A stretch of 64,000 nt of DNA, taken from assembly GCF_037977235.1 (NCBI RefSeq), contig NZ_CP150276.1, positions 806,001-870,000 of the forward strand. The letters run 5' to 3'. Shown here one piece after another: positions 8,732 to 19,300 of the stretch (within the stretch, counting starts at the first letter, position 1; each line of letters begins with the position of its first letter). Source of the stretch: Paenibacillus sp. FSL K6-0276. Lineage in GTDB: Bacteria > Bacillota > Bacilli > Paenibacillales > Paenibacillaceae. Position numbers and translations under genes: made by a program. Under the pieces are notes generated by a model, which was given only the letters and a program-made list of their open reading frames with translations, searched no databases and had not been told where the DNA came from.

Positions 8732-10345
8732 ATGAATGTAATGATCGTAGAAGACGAGACTATTATGAGATTGGCATTATCTACGCTGATTGACTGGGAA
8801 TCGAACGGATTTCGGATTGTTTATGAAGCGAGTAATGGTTATCAAGCCCTTCAGTATATCAAGGAAAATCGAGAGATTGACATTGTGATTACGGATTTGA
8901 AGATGCCTGTGATGGATGGTTTAGAGCTTATTGATGAGCTTAATCAGTTTATTGGGACTTCTCCACATGTTGTCATTTTAAGTGCGTATGATGATTTTGA
9001 ATTTGTAAGGAAGGCATTTAAGAGGGGAGTCAATGACTACATTCTTAAATCGGAGATGGATCCGAATGTTGTACTGAATCTCTTGAATCGGATCAAGCAC
9101 GACTTTGAAGTTGAACAGACCATGTCAAGACAATCGAGAGAAATCCGTAATGGCGAACAGGTACGATTGAAACAGCAAACCATCCGGGAATGGCTTGAAA
9201 TTGGCGTGAGTCCTCAGTCGGAACCTTCTATTCTGGAGGATTTGAACATGAGGTTGGAATGGAACAGCATTACAGTTTCCTTGATTCGAGTAGAGGGCTC
9301 TGCTGAGGTGCAGGAGCGGTATGGATCGTCCATTGGGGAGTTTGTAAGTTCCGTTGTAAAGTCTATTGATCAGGTGCTAACAGAGGTAGGAACAGGTGAA
9401 GTTATTAGTTGTAATCCGTATGAGTACGTGGTGGTCTTATCGTTTCGAACGAGTAGTTTAATGTATGTGCGACAGCGTATTTCGCAGATCATGAATCAAA
9501 TCATATTTGTACTGAAGGAATACATCAATATTCAAGTCACGATAGGCGTAAGTGAGCTGTGTGAAGAGATAAAGCAAATCCCGGCGTTTTATCTTCAAGC
9601 TCGAAAAAATGCCGATTTGCGCTTTGTTATTAATAAGCATCGAATCATTTATCCTGAGGATGCTAGACATTTCTTGAACCAGTCGGGAGAGACCTTGATC
9701 GGGAAAGAGAAAGCCTTGCTGGATGCATTGAAGGAGGGGAAAGAGCAATCGGTGCTGCAAGAACTAGACAAAATGTTCACACTGATAAAGCGTTCTGCCT
9801 CCATGGGAAATGAGGTACTGCGTACCCGATATATGGAACTCTTAATGATATTAGTGAAGTTCATGCATGATAACGGTTTCGTAAATAACCAGGAAATGAA
9901 TAAGATCGAGGACGTATATCGAATGGCTTGGCAGATTGACTCCGCCGCTCAATTGCAAGCCAGGATTTCTAGCTTGGTTCAGCAGCTTCTTCAAGAGATG
10001 GATAAGAAGGCGGGGCAAATGAATCGGGTTGTAGCCGTTGCCCAAGCTTTTATTATGGAGCATTATGATGAAGATATTACACTTCGGAAAGTAAGCGAAA
10101 TGGTGCATTTAAGTGAAAGTCATTTCAGTACATTGTTCTCCAAGGCGGTAGGTGAGACTTTTAAAGAATTTGTAACAAAAGTACGCATGGAAAAGGCAAT
10201 GGAAAGTATGAAGAAGGAGCCTTATCTAAAGATATATGAGATTGCAGAGCGTACAGGATATGCTAGTACGGAGCACTTTAGCAGGGTTTTTAAGAAGGTG
10301 ACTGGCGTGAGTCCAAATCAGTTTATGAAAACGGTTTCTAAGTAA
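8732..10345 (+). CDS. YesN-type response regulator with AraC DNA-binding domain
   Basis: Transcription activator partner of the preceding kinase. An N-terminal receiver domain begins MNVMIVEDE and carries the phosphorylated Asp55 in ITDLKMPVMDG and the conserved Lys in YILKSE. A long middle region (about 135-425) follows, and the C-terminal two helix-turn-helix AraC domain (about 435-537) includes LRKVSEMVHLSESHFSTLF and the signature IYEIAERTGYASTEHFSRVFKK. The start was placed at 8732, after GGAAAGGA; an in-frame ATG at 8711 has no clear ribosome-binding site. It very likely binds the paired TATCAT motifs found before five transcription units here, including its own operon. Confidence 0.92.
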   Translation: MNVMIVEDETIMRLALSTLIDWESNGFRIVYEASNGYQALQYIKENREIDIVITDLKMPVMDGLELIDELNQFIGTSPHVVILSAYDDFEFVRKAFKRGVNDYILKSEMDPNVVLNLLNRIKHDFEVEQTMSRQSREIRNGEQVRLKQQTIREWLEIGVSPQSEPSILEDLNMRLEWNSITVSLIRVEGSAEVQERYGSSIGEFVSSVVKSIDQVLTEVGTGEVISCNPYEYVVVLSFRTSSLMYVRQRISQIMNQIIFVLKEYINIQVTIGVSELCEEIKQIPAFYLQARKNADLRFVINKHRIIYPEDARHFLNQSGETLIGKEKALLDALKEGKEQSVLQELDKMFTLIKRSASMGNEVLRTRYMELLMILVKFMHDNGFVNNQEMNKIEDVYRMAWQIDSAAQLQARISSLVQQLLQEMDKKAGQMNRVVAVAQAFIMEHYDEDITLRKVSEMVHLSESHFSTLFSKAVGETFKEFVTKVRMEKAMESMKKEPYLKIYEIAERTGYASTEHFSRVFKKVTGVSPNQFMKTVSK

Positions 10346-10370
10346 CCTAAAACTATATCATGATTTCGAA

Positions 10371-10406
10371 AACGGATACCGTCTAAAAGGATGGTATCCG
10401 TTTTTA
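10371..10406 (+). terminator. Terminator after the response regulator
   Basis: AACGGATACC at 10371-10380 pairs perfectly with GGTATCCGTT at 10393-10402, followed by TTTT. A single TATCATG half-site (10356-10362) lies just before it, without a partner 20 bp downstream. Confidence 0.85.
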
Positions 10407-10718
10407 CTTGACACAATAGAGAATCTAAGATCTGAATACTTATGAAATAATGGGAATCGGAAAATTTATCATGAAATCAAAATTATTGTCATTAACATAT
10501 AAGTAGCGGGTGGATAGGATGGAAAGATAAATAATACGGTTTATTTTCCTAACGAATGACCCCCGGCAGTTATTGAGAAAATACGCAGTACTCCTACCCC
10601 ACGTGATAGTTCTACCCTAATTTGGAGGTGAACTAATATAAGAGCCTAATTAGATAGCCAGAGGCTGCAACAGCATCTATACTCCTTTAGTTTATATTAT
10701 ATTTTAAAGAGGTGTCTT
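10407..10718. promoter_or_regulatory. Promoter and leader region of the GH2 gene
   Basis: A 310-base gap containing the paired motif at 10467-10493 and a long untranslated leader. A TTGACA at 10409 could be a -35 element, but I see no good -10 at the right distance. No small gene is supported. Confidence 0.45.
10467..10493 (+). promoter_or_regulatory. Putative response-regulator site B (upstream of GH2 gene)
   Basis: TATCATG at 10467 and TGTCATT at 10487, with the same 20-bp phase as sites A, C, D and E and similar AAATCAAAATTAT sequence between. It lies 252 bp before the start codon. Confidence 0.65.
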
Positions 10719-13700
10719 ATGAAGAGAACAACTTTATGGCTATTAATTTTCTCATTGATATTAGGAATGGAATTCTCAAGTACAGCTGTTTATGCAGGGA
10801 GCGATCGTACTATTCAGAATACAAATGGTAGAACCGTATTGAATTTAAATAGCGACTGGGGATTCTACAGAGGTGATTTAGCTGGTTCAGAGGCTATTGA
10901 CTTTGATGATCAGGCATTTGCCAATATAACCATTCCGCACACCATGAGACTGGAGAAGAAACATGCGAATGGTGGGCGAGCCGTATATCAAGGAATAGGT
11001 TGGTACAGACGTTATTTTACGGTTGACGAGATGTACAGAGGAAATACAATCAATATTGACTTTGAAGGTGTCATGACCGACAGTGAAATCTATTTGAATG
11101 GAGAAAAAATTTATTCCCGTAATGGTGGTTATGTTGGATTTTCTGTAGATATTACAGATAAAGTTAAGTTTAGTGAAACCAATGTTCTAGCCGTAAAGGT
11201 ATCTAGCTATGATAGTCCAGATACACCGCCAGGAAAGCCAGTTGCCAATCTCGATTTCCATTACTTCGGTGGTATTTACAGAGATGTAACCATGAGAATT
11301 ACAAATGATTTACATATTTCGGATGCATTACAGGCTGATAAAACAGCTAGCGGTGGAGTTTTTGTGACTTATCCTGAAGTAAGCAAAACTTCTACCAAGG
11401 TGAATGTAAAAACCCATGTCGTAAACAAGAATAATACTTCAGCAGATACGAAGGTTGTAAGCAAGATTGTGGACAAGGAAGGAAATATCGTTGCTCAGGG
11501 TGAAGCTGATGCTGTAAGCGTACCAACAGGTGGAGATCATCAGTTTAATCAGGGATTAACGATAACCAGTCCAAATTTATGGCATCCAGATACACCTTAT
11601 CTGTATTCTTTAGTCAGTGAAGTATATAATGGGTCAACTCTAGTAGATTATGTAATAACAAAGATAGGGATCAGAACAATAGAGTACAAGGCAGATGGTT
11701 TCTATCTCAATGGGGAAAGATTATATTTACGCGGAGCCAACCGTCATCAGGCCTATCAGAATATCGGAGATGCAGCTCCTAACTCGATGCAGTATCGTGA
11801 TGCTATGCAAATCAAGGAAAATGGCTTTAATGCGGTTCGTGCCACTCATTATCCCAATGATCCGGCCTTTTTAGATGCAGCTGATGAATTAGGATTATTA
11901 GTTATTGAATGTCAGCCCGGCTGGCAGAACTTCACGAAAACTCAAAAGTTCTATGATCTAACATTAAGAGATACACGGGAAATGATCAGACGTGACAGAA
12001 ACAGACCATCCGTAATCCTATGGGAAACTTCACTAAATGAGACGGGCTATTCAGCAGCATGGGCAAAAGAGGTTACTGCGATTGCTCATGCAGAATATCC
12101 TGGCAACCAGATGTATACAGCGGCTGACCATGGACTTCAGGGATCTTTCTATGATGTGAACTACAAAGTCGTCGATACGAATTGGGATGCTGACCCTAAC
12201 AAATGGACTGATTTTGATCCCAACAAGCCATTTTTTACTCGCGAATGGGGTGATTTTGAAGAATCCAGCAAGGCGCTGAGAAAAGAAGGCGAAGACGCAA
12301 TGATGACTCAGATTTTGACGCGTCAGAGATATTTAAATGGAGATGGTTACTCGGACTGGGGTGGCCTCGATGCGAATGACAGAATAGGCGGATATTTCTT
12401 ATGGAGCTGGAATGACTACGCGCGTGGATCAACAACCAAGACATTAGGAAGTGGAACAGTCGATATTGATAGATACGAAAAATATGATTACTACTGGTTA
12501 CAGTCCATGCAATCGGCTAGAAATCCTGTTTATGGACCAATGGTGTTCATAGCAAGCACATATTCTCCAACCTCAAGCCTAAATATTAACGTATTCAGTA
12601 ACTGCGACAGTGTGAAGCTATATCAGAATGATGTATTGGTACGTGAAATGACAAGGGAAGAAGCTCTGAAATCTGTTCCGAACATCGCTAAAAAAGGTGG
12701 CAGCCCCATCTTTACATTTACATTAGATAAGTTTGCGGCTGGAGAGCTTAGAGCAGAAGCGATTTTAGATGGGAAAGTTGTGAAAACGCATACAGTTAGA
12801 ACACCAGGTCAAGCTGCTGGAATAGAAATTGAAGTACGTGACAGAGGAATCATGCCCGTAGCAGATGGTTCAGATGTAATCCCTGTATACTTCAAAGTCG
12901 TTGATGCAAATGGAACGGTAGTACCCAACTACGAGGGTAAGATTAAAATTGCTGTAACAGGTGAAGGTGAACTCGTCGGCAAAAATATTGAACGAATAGG
13001 TGTCGAAGAACAGAGGGTTGAAGGCGGTATAGGTTTCGCATTTGTAAGAACTGCAGACGTCAGTGGAAGTATAAAAATTCTTGCTACAGCAGAAGGATTA
13101 AATGCGAGATCCAAAACCGTAAGTACAATACCCTATAAAGGGCAGTTTGTCCCTGACGGACAGCATACACCATGGGTTGGTGGAGTTGACAAACTAGAAA
13201 CCACAGAACAGACCTATAAAAATATTGCAATTGGTAAACCTGTTACGAGTTCTTCTGAACAATCAGGTAACTTTGCAAAAAATGCAGTAGATGATGACGA
13301 AGGTACAAGATGGTGTGCAAATGGAGCATCCTTACCGCAGTGGATTCAGGTTGATTTACAGAAAAGCAGCGCAATAGCTGGTTTTCAGGTGATTTGGGAG
13401 ACAAGTACAAATGTTTATAAATACGATATTGAAGTATCCGAAGACGGGACCAATTGGCGGAAAGTTATTGATAATACATTAAATACCACACCGAATGGAC
13501 ATGAAGAAACAAAGCTCGTAGAAACAAAAGGGAGATATGTAAGATTAAGCATTGTTGATCGTATAACCAATGGAGATTGGGCATCTTTATATGAGTTTAA
13601 GATCATACCTTTAGAAAATGAAGAACCCGGTGACAGAATTACAGATGCGAAAATCGAATCTATCACGTCATCTTCGGAAAGTGAAGCAGACAGGGGTACG

Positions 13701-15986
13701 GGTAAGCTTAGAGATGGCGTAACGACGATAGGAACAGGCTGGTTAGCCAAGGAATTAACGCTTCCGCAGTCCGTTACGGTAAAATTCAACAAACCGCAAT
13801 CCGTTATTGGAAGCCGTATTTTCTGGGAGAAGGACAGTAACTGGTACACGTATGATTTAGAAGTTTCAACGGATGGCCACACATGGCAAAAGGCACTCGA
13901 TAATCGCTATGTAGGTGGACAGCATTTCACACCAGAGACATTTGCTAAGCCGTATGACAACATCAACTATGTTCGCGTAACGATCAAGGACATCATTGCT
14001 GGCGGCGGGTTCAGAATAGGTATGGCAGAATTGATATTATATGGACAGGATTATACAGAAACAGAGCCTAAGAATTTTGACTATGCAAGTGATCTGGAAT
14101 GGGCTTCAGCACACAGTGACTTTAAAGCAGTACTTAAGGATGAGCCACAGTATGGTGGTTCCAACTTTGACTTAAACACGGCAGCTGGAGTGAAGACCTT
14201 TACGAAAGGACTATCATCGGATACAAATTCAGAGGTTGTATACCATGTAGATGGACGTGGATATACAAGATTCCAATCCTATGCAGGAATTGACAAGAAA
14301 GCTCCTAAAATGGGTGGAGAAGCAATCTTTAAAATATTTAAAGATGATGAGCTAATCTATACAAGCCCTGTCAAGATGCGAGACGACAACTGTGAATTTA
14401 TTGATCTTGATATCACAGGAGCCAAGCAGATTAAGCTTGTTGCTGAATGGAATAATAATCCTGTAAATCCTGAATCTAGGTATAATACGCATGTGGACTG
14501 GGCGGATGCCAGATTCGTCTATGGAGTAACTGTAACAGAACTAAAAGCGGCGATTGCAGCCGCACAAGTCAAAGTTGATCAAGCGGTCGTTGGTGATCAG
14601 CCAGGACAATATCCACAAATAGCAGTAGAGGTATTAAAAGCAGCGATTGTAGCAGCACAGGATGTTGTAGATACAGCAACAACACAAGCAGAAGTGACCT
14701 CAGCGATTGAAGCGCTTCAAGCCGCAGTAAATGGTTTCGATGATGCCAAGATTCCTGGGGAAGAACCAGCGGAAGTGGACACAACAGAACTGAAGTCGGT
14801 GATTGCAGCCGCACAAGTCAAAGTTGATCAAGCAGTCGTTGGTGATCAGCCCGGACAATATCCTCAAAAAGTAGTAGATGCATTAAAAGAAGCGATTGCA
14901 GCCGCACAAGGGGTTGTAGAGAAAGCAACAACACAAGCAGAAGTGACCTCAGCAATCGAAGTACTTCAAGCAGCGGTCAAAACATTTGATGATGCAAAGA
15001 TTTCTGGGGTAGAACCATCAGTAGACAAAACTGCACCAACATGGACAGAAGATAAAGCTTTGAAGACTTCAAATGTTGGTAGAACTAGCCTTGCACTTTC
15101 ATGGACAGTAGCAACGGATGATACGGGAGTAACAAGCTATAAAGTCTACAAGAACGGAAGCGAACTCGTTACATTAGCAGGTAATATCACGAGCTATACA
15201 GTTAGCGGCCTGTCATCTAACACAACGTATACCTTTAAAGTTGAAGCAGGCGATGAAGCAGGGAAATGGAGTGTGAATGGTCCGAGTGTATCTGTGACGA
15301 CTGATCCTAGCTCTTCGGGTGGTGGCTGGACACCGACACCAGATCCGAAGCCTACGCCAGATCCAAAGCCTACTCCAAAACCGGAAGATGGTAATAAGCC
15401 AGCTGAGCCAAAAGATCCAGTAAAACCAACGAAGCCAGAACCACCAAAAGTAAAGCTTACGGATCTAGTGGATCATTGGGCTAAGGCTTCCATTGAAAAA
15501 TCGATTGAACTTGGTTTTGTAACTGGTTATGAAGATGGAACTTTTCTCCCGAACCGCACTGTAACCCGTGGTGAGTTTGCTGCAATGTTAGCTAGAGCAC
15601 TGAAATTGGGGTCTAATGATAAGGAGTTTCGTTTCAATGATAAGGAGGGAACACCAGCGTGGGCTCGGCCATTCATTCAAGCCATAGCCGAAGCTGGTTT
15701 CATTTCAGGATACGAAGATGGTACATTCCGTGCGGGTCATGAAATTACACGATCTGAATTCGTAGTCATTATTGTTCGTGTGCTTGGTCTTAAAATAGAT
15801 TCTAATGCACAATTGACTTTCAAGGATGCGGAGCAGGTTTCGGCATGGGCTAGACCTTATGTTGCAGCTGCTGTGGAAGCAGGTCTGATAAAAGGGAATG
15901 GGGATGGTAAATTTCATCCCAATGGTTCAACGACTAGAGCTGAGGCCATCACATTGATTTTAGGCATGTTAAACCATCTGAAATAA
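10719..15986 (+). CDS. SLH-anchored multidomain glycoside hydrolase family 2
   Basis: Predicted cell-wall-anchored beta-galactosidase-like enzyme, 1755 residues. A signal peptide (about 1-27) precedes a GH2 sugar-binding domain (about 45-190), an Ig-like domain and a TIM barrel (about 325-600). The acid/base candidate is Glu441 in SLNETGYS and the nucleophile candidate Glu509 in FFTREWGDF. After an Ig-like segment come two F5/8 C (CBM32-like) modules (about 830-960, 975-1110), an NPCBM-like module (about 1115-1268), two FIVAR repeats (about 1272-1430), an Fn3 domain, a Pro/Lys linker and three SLH domains (about 1578-1755) that bind wall polymers. First of three giant enzymes sharing the C-terminal cassette. 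Substrate is not certain; a terminal beta-galactose on O-glycans fits the locus. Ribosome-binding site AGAGGTG. Confidence 0.9.
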   Translation: MKRTTLWLLIFSLILGMEFSSTAVYAGSDRTIQNTNGRTVLNLNSDWGFYRGDLAGSEAIDFDDQAFANITIPHTMRLEKKHANGGRAVYQGIGWYRRYFTVDEMYRGNTINIDFEGVMTDSEIYLNGEKIYSRNGGYVGFSVDITDKVKFSETNVLAVKVSSYDSPDTPPGKPVANLDFHYFGGIYRDVTMRITNDLHISDALQADKTASGGVFVTYPEVSKTSTKVNVKTHVVNKNNTSADTKVVSKIVDKEGNIVAQGEADAVSVPTGGDHQFNQGLTITSPNLWHPDTPYLYSLVSEVYNGSTLVDYVITKIGIRTIEYKADGFYLNGERLYLRGANRHQAYQNIGDAAPNSMQYRDAMQIKENGFNAVRATHYPNDPAFLDAADELGLLVIECQPGWQNFTKTQKFYDLTLRDTREMIRRDRNRPSVILWETSLNETGYSAAWAKEVTAIAHAEYPGNQMYTAADHGLQGSFYDVNYKVVDTNWDADPNKWTDFDPNKPFFTREWGDFEESSKALRKEGEDAMMTQILTRQRYLNGDGYSDWGGLDANDRIGGYFLWSWNDYARGSTTKTLGSGTVDIDRYEKYDYYWLQSMQSARNPVYGPMVFIASTYSPTSSLNINVFSNCDSVKLYQNDVLVREMTREEALKSVPNIAKKGGSPIFTFTLDKFAAGELRAEAILDGKVVKTHTVRTPGQAAGIEIEVRDRGIMPVADGSDVIPVYFKVVDANGTVVPNYEGKIKIAVTGEGELVGKNIERIGVEEQRVEGGIGFAFVRTADVSGSIKILATAEGLNARSKTVSTIPYKGQFVPDGQHTPWVGGVDKLETTEQTYKNIAIGKPVTSSSEQSGNFAKNAVDDDEGTRWCANGASLPQWIQVDLQKSSAIAGFQVIWETSTNVYKYDIEVSEDGTNWRKVIDNTLNTTPNGHEETKLVETKGRYVRLSIVDRITNGDWASLYEFKIIPLENEEPGDRITDAKIESITSSSESEADRGTGKLRDGVTTIGTGWLAKELTLPQSVTVKFNKPQSVIGSRIFWEKDSNWYTYDLEVSTDGHTWQKALDNRYVGGQHFTPETFAKPYDNINYVRVTIKDIIAGGGFRIGMAELILYGQDYTETEPKNFDYASDLEWASAHSDFKAVLKDEPQYGGSNFDLNTAAGVKTFTKGLSSDTNSEVVYHVDGRGYTRFQSYAGIDKKAPKMGGEAIFKIFKDDELIYTSPVKMRDDNCEFIDLDITGAKQIKLVAEWNNNPVNPESRYNTHVDWADARFVYGVTVTELKAAIAAAQVKVDQAVVGDQPGQYPQIAVEVLKAAIVAAQDVVDTATTQAEVTSAIEALQAAVNGFDDAKIPGEEPAEVDTTELKSVIAAAQVKVDQAVVGDQPGQYPQKVVDALKEAIAAAQGVVEKATTQAEVTSAIEVLQAAVKTFDDAKISGVEPSVDKTAPTWTEDKALKTSNVGRTSLALSWTVATDDTGVTSYKVYKNGSELVTLAGNITSYTVSGLSSNTTYTFKVEAGDEAGKWSVNGPSVSVTTDPSSSGGGWTPTPDPKPTPDPKPTPKPEDGNKPAEPKDPVKPTKPEPPKVKLTDLVDHWAKASIEKSIELGFVTGYEDGTFLPNRTVTRGEFAAMLARALKLGSNDKEFRFNDKEGTPAWARPFIQAIAEAGFISGYEDGTFRAGHEITRSEFVVIIVRVLGLKIDSNAQLTFKDAEQVSAWARPYVAAAVEAGLIKGNGDGKFHPNGSTTRAEAITLILGMLNHLK

Positions 15987-16023
15987 GTTAGAGAAGAGTC
16001 GCTATACTATATTTTAGTAGATT

Positions 16024-16098
16024 AATCCCCTTCAAGCCCATACGCGAATACAGCTTTGTGAAAGCATGAGGTATGAGTACACTGGAGGGGATTTTTCA
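16024..16098 (+). terminator. Terminator after the GH2 gene
   Basis: AATCCCCTTCA at 16024-16034 pairs (one G-U) with TGGAGGGGATT at 16083-16093 and is followed by TTTT. The loop is long and itself partly self-complementary. Confidence 0.65.
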
Positions 16099-16117
16099 TG
16101 ACACTTACCGTAAAATT

Positions 16118-16144
16118 TATCAAGAAATCTAATTTATCATCATT
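16118..16144 (+). promoter_or_regulatory. Putative response-regulator site C (upstream of GH43 gene)
   Basis: TATCAAG at 16118 and CATCATT at 16138, again 20 bp apart, 240 bp before the start codon. The flanks (GTAAAATT before, AACC after) are shared with sites B and D. Confidence 0.6.
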
Positions 16145-16219
16145 AACCTATCCATTGCGGGAGAGTAAGATGTAAAAATAAAACATTCGATTTATTATCT
16201 TTCCTCACTTATGAACGAT

Positions 16220-16241
16220 AGCATTTTGTAATCGGAATGCT
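16220..16241 (+). promoter_or_regulatory. Conserved leader hairpin, copy 1
   Basis: AGCATT and AATGCT flank ten bases and could form a six-bp stem. The following stretch TGCTCCTTCCTATGAAT is repeated almost unchanged before the GH101 gene (21710). It could be an RNA element or a binding site. Confidence 0.4.
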
Positions 16242-16357
16242 CCTTCCTATGAATCTTTTCATGAATTTATATTGTCCCAATAACTACACATTTTGTAAGA
16301 AACTACTTCAACTAGCTCTTTATAATCATATATTTAGTTAAGAGGAGGAAGTCTAAA

Positions 16358-19300
16358 ATGTTCAGTTCCAGACAAAAAGCAATGGTGCTGGTAATGCTAA
16401 TTGCAATGTTTGTCAATTTTGCACCTAATGCCAGGGCTGCAGACAACGGAGATGGTACATACACAAATCCTATTATATGGGGGGACTATCCGGATAATGA
16501 TGTGATCAGGGTGGGAGACACCTATTACATGTCATCAACGAGTATGCACCTATTTCCCGGAAGTCCAATCATGAGTTCCAAAGATTTAGTGAATTGGCAA
16601 TATGAAAGTTATGCTGTTGACAGAATGGAAGGTGACATGTACGACATTAAGAATGGGTTGAATGCTTATGATGAAGGTCCATGGGCAACCAGCTTGAGGT
16701 ATCATAACGGTAAATTCTACTTGATGTATAACATCAATGGAGATGCTGCATACGTAAGTGTTGCAGATAGCGCCAAGGGTCCATGGAAGATTTACAAGTT
16801 AGAAGATGAACTATACGATCCGGGGTTATTTTTTGACGACAATGGAAAAGTATACGTTGTACATGGTCAAGGTCAACTTTACTTAAGTGAGCTGAAGATT
16901 GTTAGTGAAGCAACAGGTGAACTCTCTATTATTTCGAAGAGACAGCCTGGAGCATCAAGAAACGGAAAGATGATATATGACTATAAGGGTGGCGCCTATA
17001 ATGAAGGTTCACATGTGTATAAAAAAGATGGCACCTACTACATTCTAAGCACTCCGACATGGAACAAGGGTTCAAAGAAAGAAATAGCGATCAGAACACA
17101 AGACTTGGCGAATGGCCCTTATGTAGCAAAAGATATTATAACTAGTTTTATGAACTTTGCAGGCAATGGTATTCATCAGGGAGGTATGGTAGACGTACCT
17201 CAAGGAGAAGGTAAAGAATCCGAATGGTGGTCGGTCATATTCCAGGATCGAGGCAAGCTGGGACGTGTGCCTACTTTACAACCAGTCAACTGGAAAGATG
17301 GATGGCCATATTTAGGAGAGTTTGATGGGGAAAAAGCTGTTGTTACTTATAAAAAACCTAATATACCAGGGCTTGAAGCAACTGAGCCAAAGGCACCTGC
17401 AACATCAGATGATTTCAGCAGCAGCAAGCTAGGTCTACAATGGCAGTGGAATCACAATCCTGACAATGACAAGTGGAGTCTTACGGAAAGACCAGGAGAT
17501 ATAAGACTTAAAACATCTAGTGTAACAAATTCTTTAGCATATGCTAGAAATACGCTTACTCAAAGAATTATTGGTCCAGATTGTACAGGAACTGTAAAGA
17601 TGGATATAAGCCGTATGGCTGACGGTGATCAGGCTGGATTATCTGTAATACAAAAAGATTCCAACTTCATCGGAATAAAGAATGAAGATGGAAAGAAGAG
17701 AATCGTTGTTCAGGACTTATGGACAGAAGAGGCATCCATTGATCTTCCAGAAGGAACAACGAATATCTGGTTTAGAGCTGAAACTCCAAGATTTGAATAT
17801 CGAACGGAGTTCTCATACAGTCTAGATGGAGTAAATTTTACTCGATTAGGCGGAAGATATGAAATGCGTTACGGAACCTACGTTGGTATGAGGTTTGGTA
17901 TTTTCAACTATGCAACAAAAACCCTTGGCGGATATATTGATGTTGATTCATTTGAACTGACAATGACTGAAAATGAAGGTAATTTATATCGTGTAAATAA
18001 GAAGATTGATGCTGAACGGTATGATGATCAAAACTATGTAACAGATAAAAATCTTACGATCAACGCTAAAACGGAGTGGACAGATGATGATGTAAACAGT
18101 GGATATGACCAAAGTATGGCTAATATCAAGAATGGCGACTGGTTGCGTTATGACCAGGTGGATTTTGGTAATGGGGAAGCAAAATGGTTTAACGTAAGAG
18201 TAGCGAGTAACAAAACTAGCGGCACGATTGAGGTTAAACTAGCTGATGCAGAAGGAAATCTAGCTGAAACGATAGCCATACTACAAATTCCGAATACAAG
18301 TGATTTGAATGAGTATGTAAATGCTAAAGCAGAGCTTACAAAAGAAGTTACAGGTAAGCAAAAGATATTCTTAGTATTTAACGGTGCGGATACGGAAATG
18401 TGCAAGCTAAACTGGTTTATGTTTGGTTCTGGTGATTATCCTGAGATTGCTGCAGTTCCAGCTCATGTTCAAGTGGATTCACCCAACAGCTCAACGATTG
18501 ATATCGCATGGGATGCTGTATCCGGAGCATTACAGTATGATATCAAGATTGATAATAAGATCATAAGCAATGCAACAAGCCCATTTTCAGAAACAGGGTT
18601 ACTTACAGGCTCAACTCATACCGTACAGGTTAGATCAAAGAACTTTGCTGGTTTCAGTGAATGGAGTGAGGGTGTAAATATTACAACTGAAGCTGACCCT
18701 GAAATGATTCCATCAACTGGCATGACAGTAACTGCTTCAAGTGAGGAAACTCAAGCCGAAGATAATAAAGCAGCAAATGTCCTAGATGGAAACCTAGATA
18801 CGATCTGGCATACAAAATGGAATGGTGGAAATACGCCTCCTCACACATTGGATTTCAACTTGGGTGCAGCATATGACGTATATAAGCTTAAATATATTCC
18901 AAGACAGTCCGGTGGAGATAACGGTATTGTAACCAAGTACAACATCTACACAAGCATGGATGCTGTAAACTACACCTTGGTCAAGCAAAAAGGAACATTT
19001 GTAAACGATTCCACACCGAAGACAGTAACATTTAGATCTACGCAGGCTCATTACCTGAGATTTGAAGTATTGGCTGGTAAAAATGGATACGGTTCCGCTG
19101 CTGAAATTAACATTTATCAAAATGCAGATTCAATACCAGTCGTATCTGATAACAAGACAGCTGTAGCAAGCAGTGAACAAGCATGGTCTGAGGCTTCAAA
19201 GGCCAACGATGGTAATATAGCTACTGCATGGAAGGCTGTATATGAAGATACGATGAAGACTTGGACTGTGGATTTAGAAGAAAAATATGACCTGACAGAA

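Noticed and set aside
10349..10370. A sixth TATCATG motif after the response regulator gene
   Set aside because: It shares 22 bp with the region at 28227, but no second half-site lies 20 bp downstream (the terminator stem is there), so it was not counted as a full site.
13415..13882. A 155-codon minus-strand frame inside the GH2 gene
   Set aside because: It overlaps fully with conserved F5/8 C-domain coding sequence and has no independent signals.
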